From Burkholderiales bacterium (lineage in GTDB: Bacteria > Pseudomonadota > Gammaproteobacteria > Burkholderiales > Burkholderiaceae_C), in the NCBI GenBank assembly GCA_016703325.1, contig JADJCH010000043.1, positions 1 through 25,344 on the forward strand: 25,344 nucleotides of DNA. Reading direction: 5' to 3'. Below the pieces are notes generated by a model. That model was not told where the DNA came from and searched no databases. It worked only from the letters and a program-made list of their open reading frames with translations. This document shows, in pieces, positions 1 to 7,218 of this stretch (position 1 is the first letter of the stretch; each line of letters begins with the position of its first letter). A program made the position numbers and the translations under genes.

Positions 1-166
1 GGTGCTGAATGCGCCGACGGTGAGTTCGAGATCCTGCGCTTCAAGGACGCAAGCCCTCAGCCGCTGTTCCCTGATCGGCAGCGCCCGCGTTCGACGCCAG
101 CCTTCCCTGACCCCGGTGACCCTGCTGCCCGGAGCTGCACCCACCGGGTCCTGCCACCCGGTCGCC
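1..166. other. Left-edge segment, no gene recognised
   Basis: Frame 1 is open from base 1 through the start of the purT remnant and begins with a protein-like stretch (GAECADGEFEILRFKDA) that could be the tail of an upstream gene. It then becomes low-complexity and proline/arginine rich. The following genes are heavily frame-damaged, so the true stop of such a gene may be obscured. I do not recognise a family and see no RNA gene or repeat. Confidence 0.3.
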
Positions 167-1042
167 ATGAGCCAGTTGCCCACCCCTCGGAACCCCCTGT
201 CCCCTGCCACGCGACGCAGTGATGCTGCTGGGCGCCGGTGAACTCAACAAGGAGGTGCTGATCGCGCTGCAGCGCGCCTGGGTATCGAGACGATGCGGTG
301 GACCGCTGGCCAGGCCCCGGGTCAACAGGTGGCGCACCACGCCCGCACCATCGCGATGAGCGATCCTGCCGCGCTGGAGGCCCTGATCCGTGTGAGCGCC
401 CCGCTGGTGGTGCCGGAGATCGAGAATATCGCCACGCCGTGCTTTGCGGGCCCTGGAGGCCGAGGGCGTCGTGCGTGTCATCCCCACCGCACGTACCGCC
501 GGGCCGCATCATCGTCGAAGGCTTCATCGCCTTCGACTACGAGATCACCCAGCTCACCGTGCGTGCCCTCGGTGCCTCAGGTGAGGTTGAGACGCACTTC
601 TGCGACCCGATCGGCCACGTGCAGGTTGGAGGCGACTACGTCGAGAGCTGGCAGCCGCACCCGTCAGACTCTTCGTCCAGGGCGACCAGGTCTGGTTCAG
701 CGAGGTCGGCCCGCGCCCGCACGACACCGGCATGGTCACGATGACCACCAGTGGCGAAGCGGGTTCGAGCTGCACGCCCGTGCCACATGGGCCTGCCGGT
801 GGACACTTCCTCAGACACCCGGCGCCAATGCGGTGATCTACCGGGGAAGCGTGGATGCCCAGGGCATCGCCTTCAACGGCGTGGACGAGGCCGCTGCGCC
901 TGCCGGGCACCGAAGTGCGCCTGTTCGGCAAGCCGGGAGCTGTCTGAAGCCGCATGGGCGTGGCGCTGGCACGCGATGCCGGCGTCGGGCGGCCCGGGTC
1001 ACCGACAAGGCGGCCGCTGCGCGGTCCGCCCCGCGCGCCTGA
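167..1042 (+). pseudogene. purT: purT remnant (formate-dependent GAR transformylase), multiply frameshifted with internal deletions
   Basis: PurT is an ATP-grasp enzyme that uses formate and ATP to formylate glycinamide ribonucleotide in purine synthesis. Pieces recognisable by memory of E. coli PurT occur in order but in changing frames: MSQLPTP from 167, VMLLGAGELNKEVLIALQR from 219, APGQQVAHHARTIAMSD near 313-363, VVPEIENIATP near 406-438, LEAEGVVRVIPTARTA near 453-500, GRIIVEGFIAFDYEITQ from 502, GHVQVGGDYVESWQPH up to 660, LFVQGDQVWFSEVGPRPHD from 669, GANAVIYRGSVDAQG near 820-865, and LRLPGTEVRLFGKPG from 894. About 75 residues of the ATP-grasp domain are missing at about base 500 and about 30 more near 662-669. 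The remnant is about 875 bases against about 1200 for an intact gene. Either a decayed gene or errors at a contig end would explain this; no functional product could be made from the sequence as given. Confidence 0.85.
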
Positions 1043-1068
1043 GTCCTCCCCCCCGGGGCTGCGCCGCG

Positions 1069-1855
1069 ATGAGCCGTTTCCCCACCCCGGTCCTCTCACC
1101 CGCGCTTCGACCCGTGAGGCCGGCGCACTGCTGGCGCGCCGGGCTACCTGCGCCTGGACGCGCTGCCATCGTGGCCCGCTTTGCCGGTGTCCAACCCCAG
1201 GCGCTGGCCGACCTGGCTCCGGCCTGGCACCACCTGCCCGCGGACGACCACCTCAAGGACGGCGGGCGCTACCGCCGCAGGCGCCATGGCAGCTACCTGC
1301 AGACCCTGGCCACCCAGGCGCTGCGGGAGATGCCGCACCGCCCCCATTGGCAGCCCCACCTACAACGCGCTGCATGGCGGCATGCTGCGCTGGTTCGAGC
1401 CGCTGGGGGCGGCCCTGGCCACCGCGCCGGCCTTCCTGGCGCTGATCGGCAGCCTGGGTGAACTGGTGGCCCGTGCGGTGCACCGCACGGAAGCCGAACC
1501 CGCCTTCGATGGCCGCTGGTTCATTGAGGCCCACCCCTTCCGCATCGACACCACCGGCGGTGTGGGTCGGCCCACGCCGGAAGGCGCCCACCGCGACGGC
1601 GTCAACTTCGTCGCCGTGCTGCTGGTGGACCGCCATGCGGTGCGCGGTGGCGAAAGCCGCGTCTTCGCCGCCGACGGGCCGGAGGGGGTGCGCTTCACGC
1701 TGGAGGAGCCCTGGTCGGTGCTGTTGCTGGACGACGACCGGGTGATCCACGAAACCACCCCCATCCAGCCCGCACTGGCCGAAGAGACCGGCTGGCGCGA
1801 CACCCTGGTGCTGACCTACCGCGCCGGAGCCTTCCAGGACCCACCCGGCACCTGA
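1069..1855 (+). pseudogene. 2-oxoglutarate/Fe(II) dioxygenase family gene (PF10014-like), frame-disrupted 5' half
   Basis: The intact 3' part, from about 1352 to the stop at 1855, reads PTYNALHGGMLRWFEPLG and onward. It contains an HRDG segment (His and Asp of the Fe(II) triad), a distal RVIHETTPI histidine, and a GWRDTLVLTYR segment expected to include the 2-oxoglutarate-binding arginine. This resembles the 2OG-Fe dioxygenase family that includes amino-acid hydroxylases. The 5' part continues the family pattern in other frames: MSRFPTPVL from 1069, TRASTREAGALLAR near 1100-1138, GYLRLDA near 1143-1163, and AIVARFAGVQPQ to REMPHRPHWQP near 1166-1350. Near 1350 the run of four C in cagccccacc would restore the frame if one C were removed. 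Either a pseudogene or sequencing error is possible. The substrate cannot be deduced. The gene converges on the helicase gene, whose stop lies 27 bases away. Confidence 0.75.
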
Positions 1856-1882
1856 TCGCCGGGCCAACCTCCGCACCCGCCG

Positions 1883-3964
1883 TCAGGGCCTTGGCAGGGC
1901 GCGCGCCTTGGCCTGCCAGAAAGCGGTGTCGAACAGCTGCTCGGCCCCGGAGCGCTCGTTCACCAGCCAGAACTGCCGGCCATCCGGGCTGATGCGGCTG
2001 ACCTCGCCGCAATGGCGCCCGGCCCTCACGCGCTGGCCCAGGGCACTGGCCGGGAAGCCCGGTTGCGCGGCCAGCAGGGCCAGCTCCAGCGGCTCGCGCC
2101 GGTCGGCGGCCAGGCGCCGGCGCTGCAGCAGCGCCGCCAGCACCGGATGCGCGCGGTCGGCGGGTGACAGGCACACCAGCAGCCTCGCCTGGGCGCGGCT
2201 GAAGGCCACGTTGAACAGGCGCAGGGCCTCCTCGGTGTTCAGGAAGGGCGAGCGGCCGTCCACCGGGTCGAAGATCACCCCCGGAGCCTCGCTGCCCTGG
2301 GCCCGGTGCACCGTACTGACCTTCACCGACTCGTTCACCCCACGCTGCTGCAGGCACTGGCGGATCAGCGAGCGCTGGGCCCGGAAGGGCGTGAGCACGA
2401 TCAGCTCCTGGGGCTGCCAGCGGCCCGTGGCCAGCTCGGCGGCCACAGTTACGGCAATGAACTCGGCCGACTCGCGCCGCACCGGCCCGCGCTCTGTGGC
2501 AGACCAGGCTCCATCGCTGTCCAGTTCGTGCAGCAGAAGGTGCTCCTGCACGGCGCTCTGCGCCAGGGGGCGCTGGCGGGCGGCCCGCCAGTCGGCGCGT
2601 CGGGCGGCATCGTCGGCCACCCGCAGGCTGCCGTCGTAGAAGAGGTCGCTCACCAGGGCAGAGATCGGCTCGGCCATGCGTGACTGCTCCTCCAGCCGCA
2701 CGACAGCCGACCCGCTGCGCGGCATGAGGGAAAACGCCGATCGGCCTAGCCAGCGCCGTGCCGCCGGTTCCGGGCTGCGCAGCACCGGGGAGAGCTGGCT
2801 CGGGTCCCCCGCAAACAGCCAGGCACGGCCCAGCGGCAGCAGCGCCAGGGTGTGCGCCAGGCTCACCTGGCTGGCCTCGTCGAACACCAGCAGGTCGAAG
2901 GGAGGTTCACCTCCGGTGGCGTCACCTTCGCCCCCCAGCTCGCGCAGGCTCCTGAGGGTGCCCACTGCACGGGTGGTGGTCATGGCCGCCAGCCGGCAGC
3001 GGCGCAGCACCTGCTGGGCACTGTGGCGCAGCTCCAGGCGGAGGGCAGCCACCCGGTCAGACCAGGCTTTGAGCGCCTGCGGATCCCGCGTGGCCGGCCG
3101 CGCCGCCTCTGCCCGCGCCAGGCGCTGGATCAGCCCGCCCTCCCCCAGCGCATCGGCCGGGATGAGGTGTTCTCTCCCCACGTAGGCCGCCGCCTGGAAG
3201 CGCGTGCCGAGACGCTGGACGCCAGCACGCCAGACCTCGCGGCGGCCCTTGTGCAGCGCCTTGTCCACCGCCAGCGTGGCCAGGTCCACCGCGGCGTTGG
3301 TGGTCGACAGCAGCAGCACCCGGGCCTGCGGGCGCAGCTCCAGGTACTCCGCCAGCATCACGCCCAGCGTGGTCGTCTTGCCGGTGCCCGGCGGCCCCCA
3401 GAGGAAGGCGCAGCGCTGCTGCAGCAGGCCCAGCGCCTGGCGTTGGCCCGGGCGCAGCCACCGGAAGGGGGAGCCGGTGAGCACCGGTCCGTCGGCGGCG
3501 TCTGCCTCACCACCCGCCCATCCCGTGTCACGCCCGGCGGCTTGACGTTCCAGCCGGTCCAGCGCCTGCAGCGCCTGGGCCGCCCAGCCGGCATCCCACC
3601 AGGCCTCGGTCACCGCACGCAGGAAGCGCGTCGGGTACAGGCGAATCAGCTGGTCGTGAGCGGGCGGCGGGCTGCTGGCGTTGTGCAGCAGCAGCTGATC
3701 GTCCTCCACCGACAGCGCCAGCACCCCCGCAGTGCCGCGCTGAGGTGCCCCCCACCAGGCCGTGGCACCGTCCAGGCTGTCGTCCAGCAGCGCCTGCGCC
3801 GACGCCAGGCCACCGCGGCGGCCTTCGGCAAAGACATATCCGGGCTGCAGGGTGACGCGCCAGAGCGGGCCTTCGGCCTCGCGGCGCTGGACCTTGAAGT
3901 CGTAGAACTCCGGGGTGGCCTCCAGCTCGGCATCCAGCGCGGCGCGGATCTCGTCAAGGGTCAT
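1883..3964 (-). CDS. SF1 DNA2/UPF1-like helicase (AAA domain protein)
   Basis: This is a 693-residue superfamily 1 ATP-dependent helicase, presumably acting on DNA or RNA-DNA duplexes in the cytoplasm. Walker A is GPPGTGKTTT at residues 190-199, motif II is VFDEASQ with DEAS at 362-365, and motif III is GDPSQLSP at about 386-393. Late motifs are VSTVHRAQGSE (V) and LFNVAFSRAQ (VI). The order and the DEAS variant match the DNA2/NAM7/UPF1 group. The first 160 residues are a family-specific N-terminal region and there is no recognisable nuclease domain. The ATG at 3964 begins MTLDEIRAALDAELE. It lies 63 bases downstream of the GGDEF-EAL gene on the same strand, so read-through from the che operon is possible, but the content suggests an unrelated repair or RNA-metabolism role. 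The exact substrate is unknown. Confidence 0.92.
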   Translation of the reverse strand: MTLDEIRAALDAELEATPEFYDFKVQRREAEGPLWRVTLQPGYVFAEGRRGGLASAQALLDDSLDGATAWWGAPQRGTAGVLALSVEDDQLLLHNASSPPPAHDQLIRLYPTRFLRAVTEAWWDAGWAAQALQALDRLERQAAGRDTGWAGGEADAADGPVLTGSPFRWLRPGQRQALGLLQQRCAFLWGPPGTGKTTTLGVMLAEYLELRPQARVLLLSTTNAAVDLATLAVDKALHKGRREVWRAGVQRLGTRFQAAAYVGREHLIPADALGEGGLIQRLARAEAARPATRDPQALKAWSDRVAALRLELRHSAQQVLRRCRLAAMTTTRAVGTLRSLRELGGEGDATGGEPPFDLLVFDEASQVSLAHTLALLPLGRAWLFAGDPSQLSPVLRSPEPAARRWLGRSAFSLMPRSGSAVVRLEEQSRMAEPISALVSDLFYDGSLRVADDAARRADWRAARQRPLAQSAVQEHLLLHELDSDGAWSATERGPVRRESAEFIAVTVAAELATGRWQPQELIVLTPFRAQRSLIRQCLQQRGVNESVKVSTVHRAQGSEAPGVIFDPVDGRSPFLNTEEALRLFNVAFSRAQARLLVCLSPADRAHPVLAALLQRRRLAADRREPLELALLAAQPGFPASALGQRVRAGRHCGEVSRISPDGRQFWLVNERSGAEQLFDTAFWQAKARALPRP

Positions 3965-3989
3965 GGCGGTCGGTGAAAGCGGGCGGCAT

Positions 3990-4006
3990 TGTGCCGTGCC
4001 GGCACA
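3990..4006. other. Short perfect stem-loop between che operon and helicase gene
   Basis: TGTGCCG (3990-3996), loop TGC, then CGGCACA (4000-4006) forms a perfect 7-bp stem in the 63-base gap after the last che-operon gene. No T-tract follows on the minus strand, so it is not a canonical intrinsic terminator. It could slow transcription or protect an mRNA end. Confidence 0.35.
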
Positions 4007-4027
4007 GTCGGACGAGCCGCGCCGACT

Positions 4028-5794
4028 TCAGCCCGCGTAGACCGTCACCGGCATGTCCGCCATTGGCACCGTCAGCCCCTTCAACCAAGGATCCACCTGC
4101 TCCACCGCCACCGGGCGGCCCAGCAGGTAGCCCTGCACCGCATCGCAGCCGATGTCGCCGAGGAAGTCGAGCTGATCCTGTGTCTCGATGCCCTCGGCCA
4201 GCGTGCGGAACTCCAGCGCCTGGGCCATGCCGACGATGGCGCGGATGATGGCCTCGCTCTTGCTGTTGCGGCCGATGTCCTGCGTCAGCGAGCGGTCGAT
4301 CTTGAGCTGGTCGATCGGCAGGCGCGACAGCTGCGAAAGGTTGGAGAAGCCGATGCCGAAGTCGTCGATCGACACCTTCACGCCGGCTTCGCGCAACAGC
4401 TTGAGGCGGCGCGCCGTGCTCTCGAAATCCGACATCGCAATCGACTCGGTGATTTCAATGGACAGCCAACGCGACGGCAGATTGCAGGCCTCCAGCGTGG
4501 CCAGCACACCGGCAGCAAAACCCGGATCGGTGAACTGCGATGGCGACACGTTCACAGACACCACCTGCGGCCGGCCACATCGCAGCCACTGCTGCGCCTG
4601 CTGCACCGCCAGCTTCAGCACCTGCTGACCGAGCACGCCCATCAGTCCAGCCTGCTCCGCCACGTCGATGAAGGCACCGGGCATCAGCAGGCCGCGGGTC
4701 GGGTGGTTCCATCGCACCAGCGCCTCCAGCCCGACGACCGCCGGCCGCTGACCTCGCCGGGCCGGTCGAGCCTGCAGCTGAAGCTGGTAGTGCAGGAGCA
4801 GTTCACCGCGCAGCAGCGCCTGGCGCAGATCGGCTTCCAGCCGGTTGCGCTCCAGCAGCTGCTGGTGCACCTGCTGGTCGAAGAAGCGGCAGCGCCCCTT
4901 GCCGGCCTGTTTGGCGTTGTACATCGCCAGGTCGGCAAAGGTGACCAGTTGTTCGGCCGTGCTGCAGTCGTCCGGTGTGACGGCGATGCCGATGCTCGCG
5001 CCGATGTTGACTTCGTTGTCCTTGACCGCGAATGGCAACTGCAGCGAAGCAACGATGGCCTCTCCCACCCTGGTCAGCTCGCGCCGATCGGTCACCCCCG
5101 GCAGGATGGCGATGAACTCGTCACCGGCAAAGCGCGCGAACACCAGATCCCTCGGCAGGCGGTTGCAGGGCATGCCCAGGCCGTCCAGGCAGGCGTCGAT
5201 GCTTTCCATGTCCCGGCCCAGCCCCTGCTCCAGGATGCGCCGCGACGCCAGGCGCAGCAGGATGTCGCCGCCATCGTGACCCAGGGTGTCGTTGACGCGC
5301 TTGAAGCCATCCAGGTCGATGAACAGCAGCGCAGCGCGGAACTGCCCGGCCTTCGGCCCATTCAATGCGTACTGCAGCAGGTGGTCGATGGCTGCCCGGT
5401 TGGGCAGTGCGGTGATGCCGTCGGTGTAGGCCAGGGTGTTGATGCGCGTCACATTGGCGTTGAGCCGCGAGCGCATCTTGCGAAAGCTCTCTGCCAGCCC
5501 GCCGATTTCGCAGGCACAGTCCACCTCCACCGGCGCTTCGAGATGCCCCTGGGCAATGGCCTCGGTGCTGCGCTGAAGCTGCCGGATCAGGCCGGTCAGC
5601 CGGTCGGCCATCCAGTACGTGGCCGCCGCGGTGCCCAGCACCAGCAGCGCCAGGCTGAACAGCGACTCGGCCGTCCAGGCCGGCTGCGTGCCCAGCCAGT
5701 GGTCCCGCGCCAGCCCTCCGCACAGCGCCAGCAGTCCCGCAGCCAGTGTGAAGCGCCAGCGGATGCTGTTCAGACCGGAACCGAAGCCTCTCAC
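4028..5794 (-). CDS. Membrane GGDEF-EAL cyclic di-GMP protein
   Basis: This 588-residue protein could make and/or break down the second messenger cyclic di-GMP. Two membrane segments (about 12-30 and 43-62) flank a very short outside loop, followed by a HAMP-like linker (about 63-120). The GGDEF domain (about 122-305) has AGDEF at 223-227, a common active variant. Roughly 30 extra residues (190-219) precede that motif and no RxxD inhibitory site is in the usual place. The EAL domain (about 320-565) keeps EAL at 357-359, N415, E447, DDFG at 477-480, K498, E534 and Q554, so phosphodiesterase activity is likely. I chose the GTG at 5794 because AGGAG sits 8 bases upstream; another GTG at 5818 lacks such a site. 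It follows cheR by 27 bases and is probably the last gene of the che operon, coupling chemosensing to c-di-GMP. Confidence 0.93.
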   Translation of the reverse strand: MRGFGSGLNSIRWRFTLAAGLLALCGGLARDHWLGTQPAWTAESLFSLALLVLGTAAATYWMADRLTGLIRQLQRSTEAIAQGHLEAPVEVDCACEIGGLAESFRKMRSRLNANVTRINTLAYTDGITALPNRAAIDHLLQYALNGPKAGQFRAALLFIDLDGFKRVNDTLGHDGGDILLRLASRRILEQGLGRDMESIDACLDGLGMPCNRLPRDLVFARFAGDEFIAILPGVTDRRELTRVGEAIVASLQLPFAVKDNEVNIGASIGIAVTPDDCSTAEQLVTFADLAMYNAKQAGKGRCRFFDQQVHQQLLERNRLEADLRQALLRGELLLHYQLQLQARPARRGQRPAVVGLEALVRWNHPTRGLLMPGAFIDVAEQAGLMGVLGQQVLKLAVQQAQQWLRCGRPQVVSVNVSPSQFTDPGFAAGVLATLEACNLPSRWLSIEITESIAMSDFESTARRLKLLREAGVKVSIDDFGIGFSNLSQLSRLPIDQLKIDRSLTQDIGRNSKSEAIIRAIVGMAQALEFRTLAEGIETQDQLDFLGDIGCDAVQGYLLGRPVAVEQVDPWLKGLTVPMADMPVTVYAG

Positions 5795-5821
5795 GTCAAA
5801 CTCTCCTGGAGGGAGCACTGC

Positions 5822-6640
5822 TCACTCTTTGCGTTTTCTGAAGGCACCTGGACCGATCGCCTCCAGTTGCTGGCTCAGATCGGCCCGGCCCTCGGCCATG
5901 CCGATGAAGAACAACCCGCCGGGTCGCAGGCGCTCGACCACCCGTTCGATCACCTGGCGGCGGGTTTCGGCATCAAAGTAGATCAGCACGTTGCGCAGGA
6001 AGATCGCGTCAAAGGGCCCCAGCGGCTCGAAGTCCTCACAGAGGTTGAGCTGGCCAAAGCTCACCCGTTCGCACAGTTCCGGGCGCAGCTGCACCAACCC
6101 TTCGCAGTCGCCCTCGCCGCGCAGGCAGTGCCGGCGCAGCAGGGCCTGCGGCACATGGCGCATCCGCTCGGCCGGGTAGATGGCGGCCTGTGCGGCGCGC
6201 AGCACCCGGTCGCTGATGTCGGTACCCAACACCGACCAGCCGGGGCCGATGCGGTGCAGCGTCTGCAGCTCCGACAGCACCATGGCGATGGTGTAGGCCT
6301 CGTCACCGCAGGACGACGCAGCACTCCAGACCTGCACCGGTGCGGCGGGTGTGCGTTCGCGCGGTCGGCCGAGGTGCTGGCGCAGGATCTCGAAGTGCAC
6401 CGGCTCACGAAAGAAGTAGGTCTCGTTGGTGGTGAGCAGGTCGATGGCCACCTGCAGTTCACCGTCCCCACGTTCCTCATGCAGCAGCGACAGATAGGCG
6501 TCGTAGCCCTCCAGACCCAGGCGGTGGATGCGCGGAGCCAGCCGGGAGGCCACCAGCGCCTTCTTGGTCGGCGGCAGGTTCAGGCCGATCGTGCCGTGCA
6601 TCAGCCCGGCAATGTCGCGAAAGGTCGAATCGCTCAGCAC
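5822..6640 (-). CDS. cheR: CheR chemoreceptor glutamate methyltransferase
   Basis: CheR methylates receptor glutamates with S-adenosylmethionine to drive adaptation. The all-alpha N-terminal domain (about 1-68) is followed by LLTTNETYFFRE (68-79), a CheR signature. The SAM-binding segment is WSAASSCGDEAYTIAM (about 105-120), a variant of the usual SAGCSTGEEPYS. TDISDRVL and LRNVLIYFD follow in the Rossmann domain. The start is not certain. I chose the GTG at 6640, preceded by AAGAGG with an 8-base spacer, giving 272 residues as is typical; a GTG at 6649 is also in frame. The ribosome site overlaps the end of cheW, so translation is probably coupled. No CheB methylesterase gene is in the window. 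Confidence 0.92.
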   Translation of the reverse strand: MLSDSTFRDIAGLMHGTIGLNLPPTKKALVASRLAPRIHRLGLEGYDAYLSLLHEERGDGELQVAIDLLTTNETYFFREPVHFEILRQHLGRPRERTPAAPVQVWSAASSCGDEAYTIAMVLSELQTLHRIGPGWSVLGTDISDRVLRAAQAAIYPAERMRHVPQALLRRHCLRGEGDCEGLVQLRPELCERVSFGQLNLCEDFEPLGPFDAIFLRNVLIYFDAETRRQVIERVVERLRPGGLFFIGMAEGRADLSQQLEAIGPGAFRKRKE

Positions 6641-6653
6641 GGTCTGCACCTCT

Positions 6654-7199
6654 TCAAGCCAACGCCCGCTCCTGGGCTCGCTCACACAGGTCGGCCATCT
6701 CGCGCACGTCCAGCGCCCGGTCGGGCTCCAGCAGCACCACGAAGCGCTGCCCCACCTTGCCGATGCCCTGGATGAAGTCGCGCCGCACCACACTGCCGAA
6801 GTCCGGCGGCGGCTCGATCTGCGACGGGGTGATCTTGATCACCTCACTGACCGCATCCACCAGCAGACCCAATTCCACGCGCTCACCATGGCGCTGGGTG
6901 TCGAACACCACCACGCAACTCTTCTTGCCCAGGACGGATGACGACCGTCCGAAGCGGGCGTTGAGGTCCACCACCGGCACCACCGATCCCCGCAGGTTGA
7001 TCACCCCCCGCACGAACTGCGGCATCAGCGGCAGCGCGGTCATCGGCCCGGCCTGGATGATTTCCCGCACGGTGCGGATGTCCATGCCAAACACCTCCTG
7101 GCCCAGCCAGAAGGTGAGGTACTGCAGAGGGCGCTCACCGCCGGCAGCCGCCTGGCTTTCGCTGGCGCTGCGTGCGGCGTTCAAGGCTTTCATGCTCAT
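6654..7199 (-). CDS. cheW: CheW coupling protein
   Basis: CheW links receptor tips to the CheA kinase in the signalling array. This 181-residue protein has a 25-residue variable N-terminus, then the CheW/SH3-like fold beginning LQYLTFWLGQEVFGMDI. The segments REIIQAGPMTALP, VRGVINLRGSVVPVVDL and GLLVDAVSEVI are all family hallmarks. The ATG at 7199 has GGGGA 7 bases upstream; a second ATG at 7193 is possible. The gene starts 19 bases after the upstream receptor gene ends and is followed by cheR after 13 bases, consistent with one transcript. It is the only separate CheW seen here and would have to serve all three receptor-like proteins. Confidence 0.95.
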   Translation of the reverse strand: MSMKALNAARSASESQAAAGGERPLQYLTFWLGQEVFGMDIRTVREIIQAGPMTALPLMPQFVRGVINLRGSVVPVVDLNARFGRSSSVLGKKSCVVVFDTQRHGERVELGLLVDAVSEVIKITPSQIEPPPDFGSVVRRDFIQGIGKVGQRFVVLLEPDRALDVREMADLCERAQERALA

Positions 7200-7218
7200 C
7201 GCTTCTTCCCCATCACCA

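Noticed and set aside
3990..4006. Stem-loop as a rho-independent terminator of the che operon
   Set aside because: The stem is good but no T-rich tract follows on the minus strand, so it is listed only as a stem-loop.
3989..6775. 928-codon open frame on the plus strand
   Set aside because: It lies antisense to the GGDEF-EAL and cheR genes, is rich in His/Gln/Arg/Leu as expected from the reverse of GC-rich coding DNA, and shows no domain. The minus-strand genes here have clear motifs.
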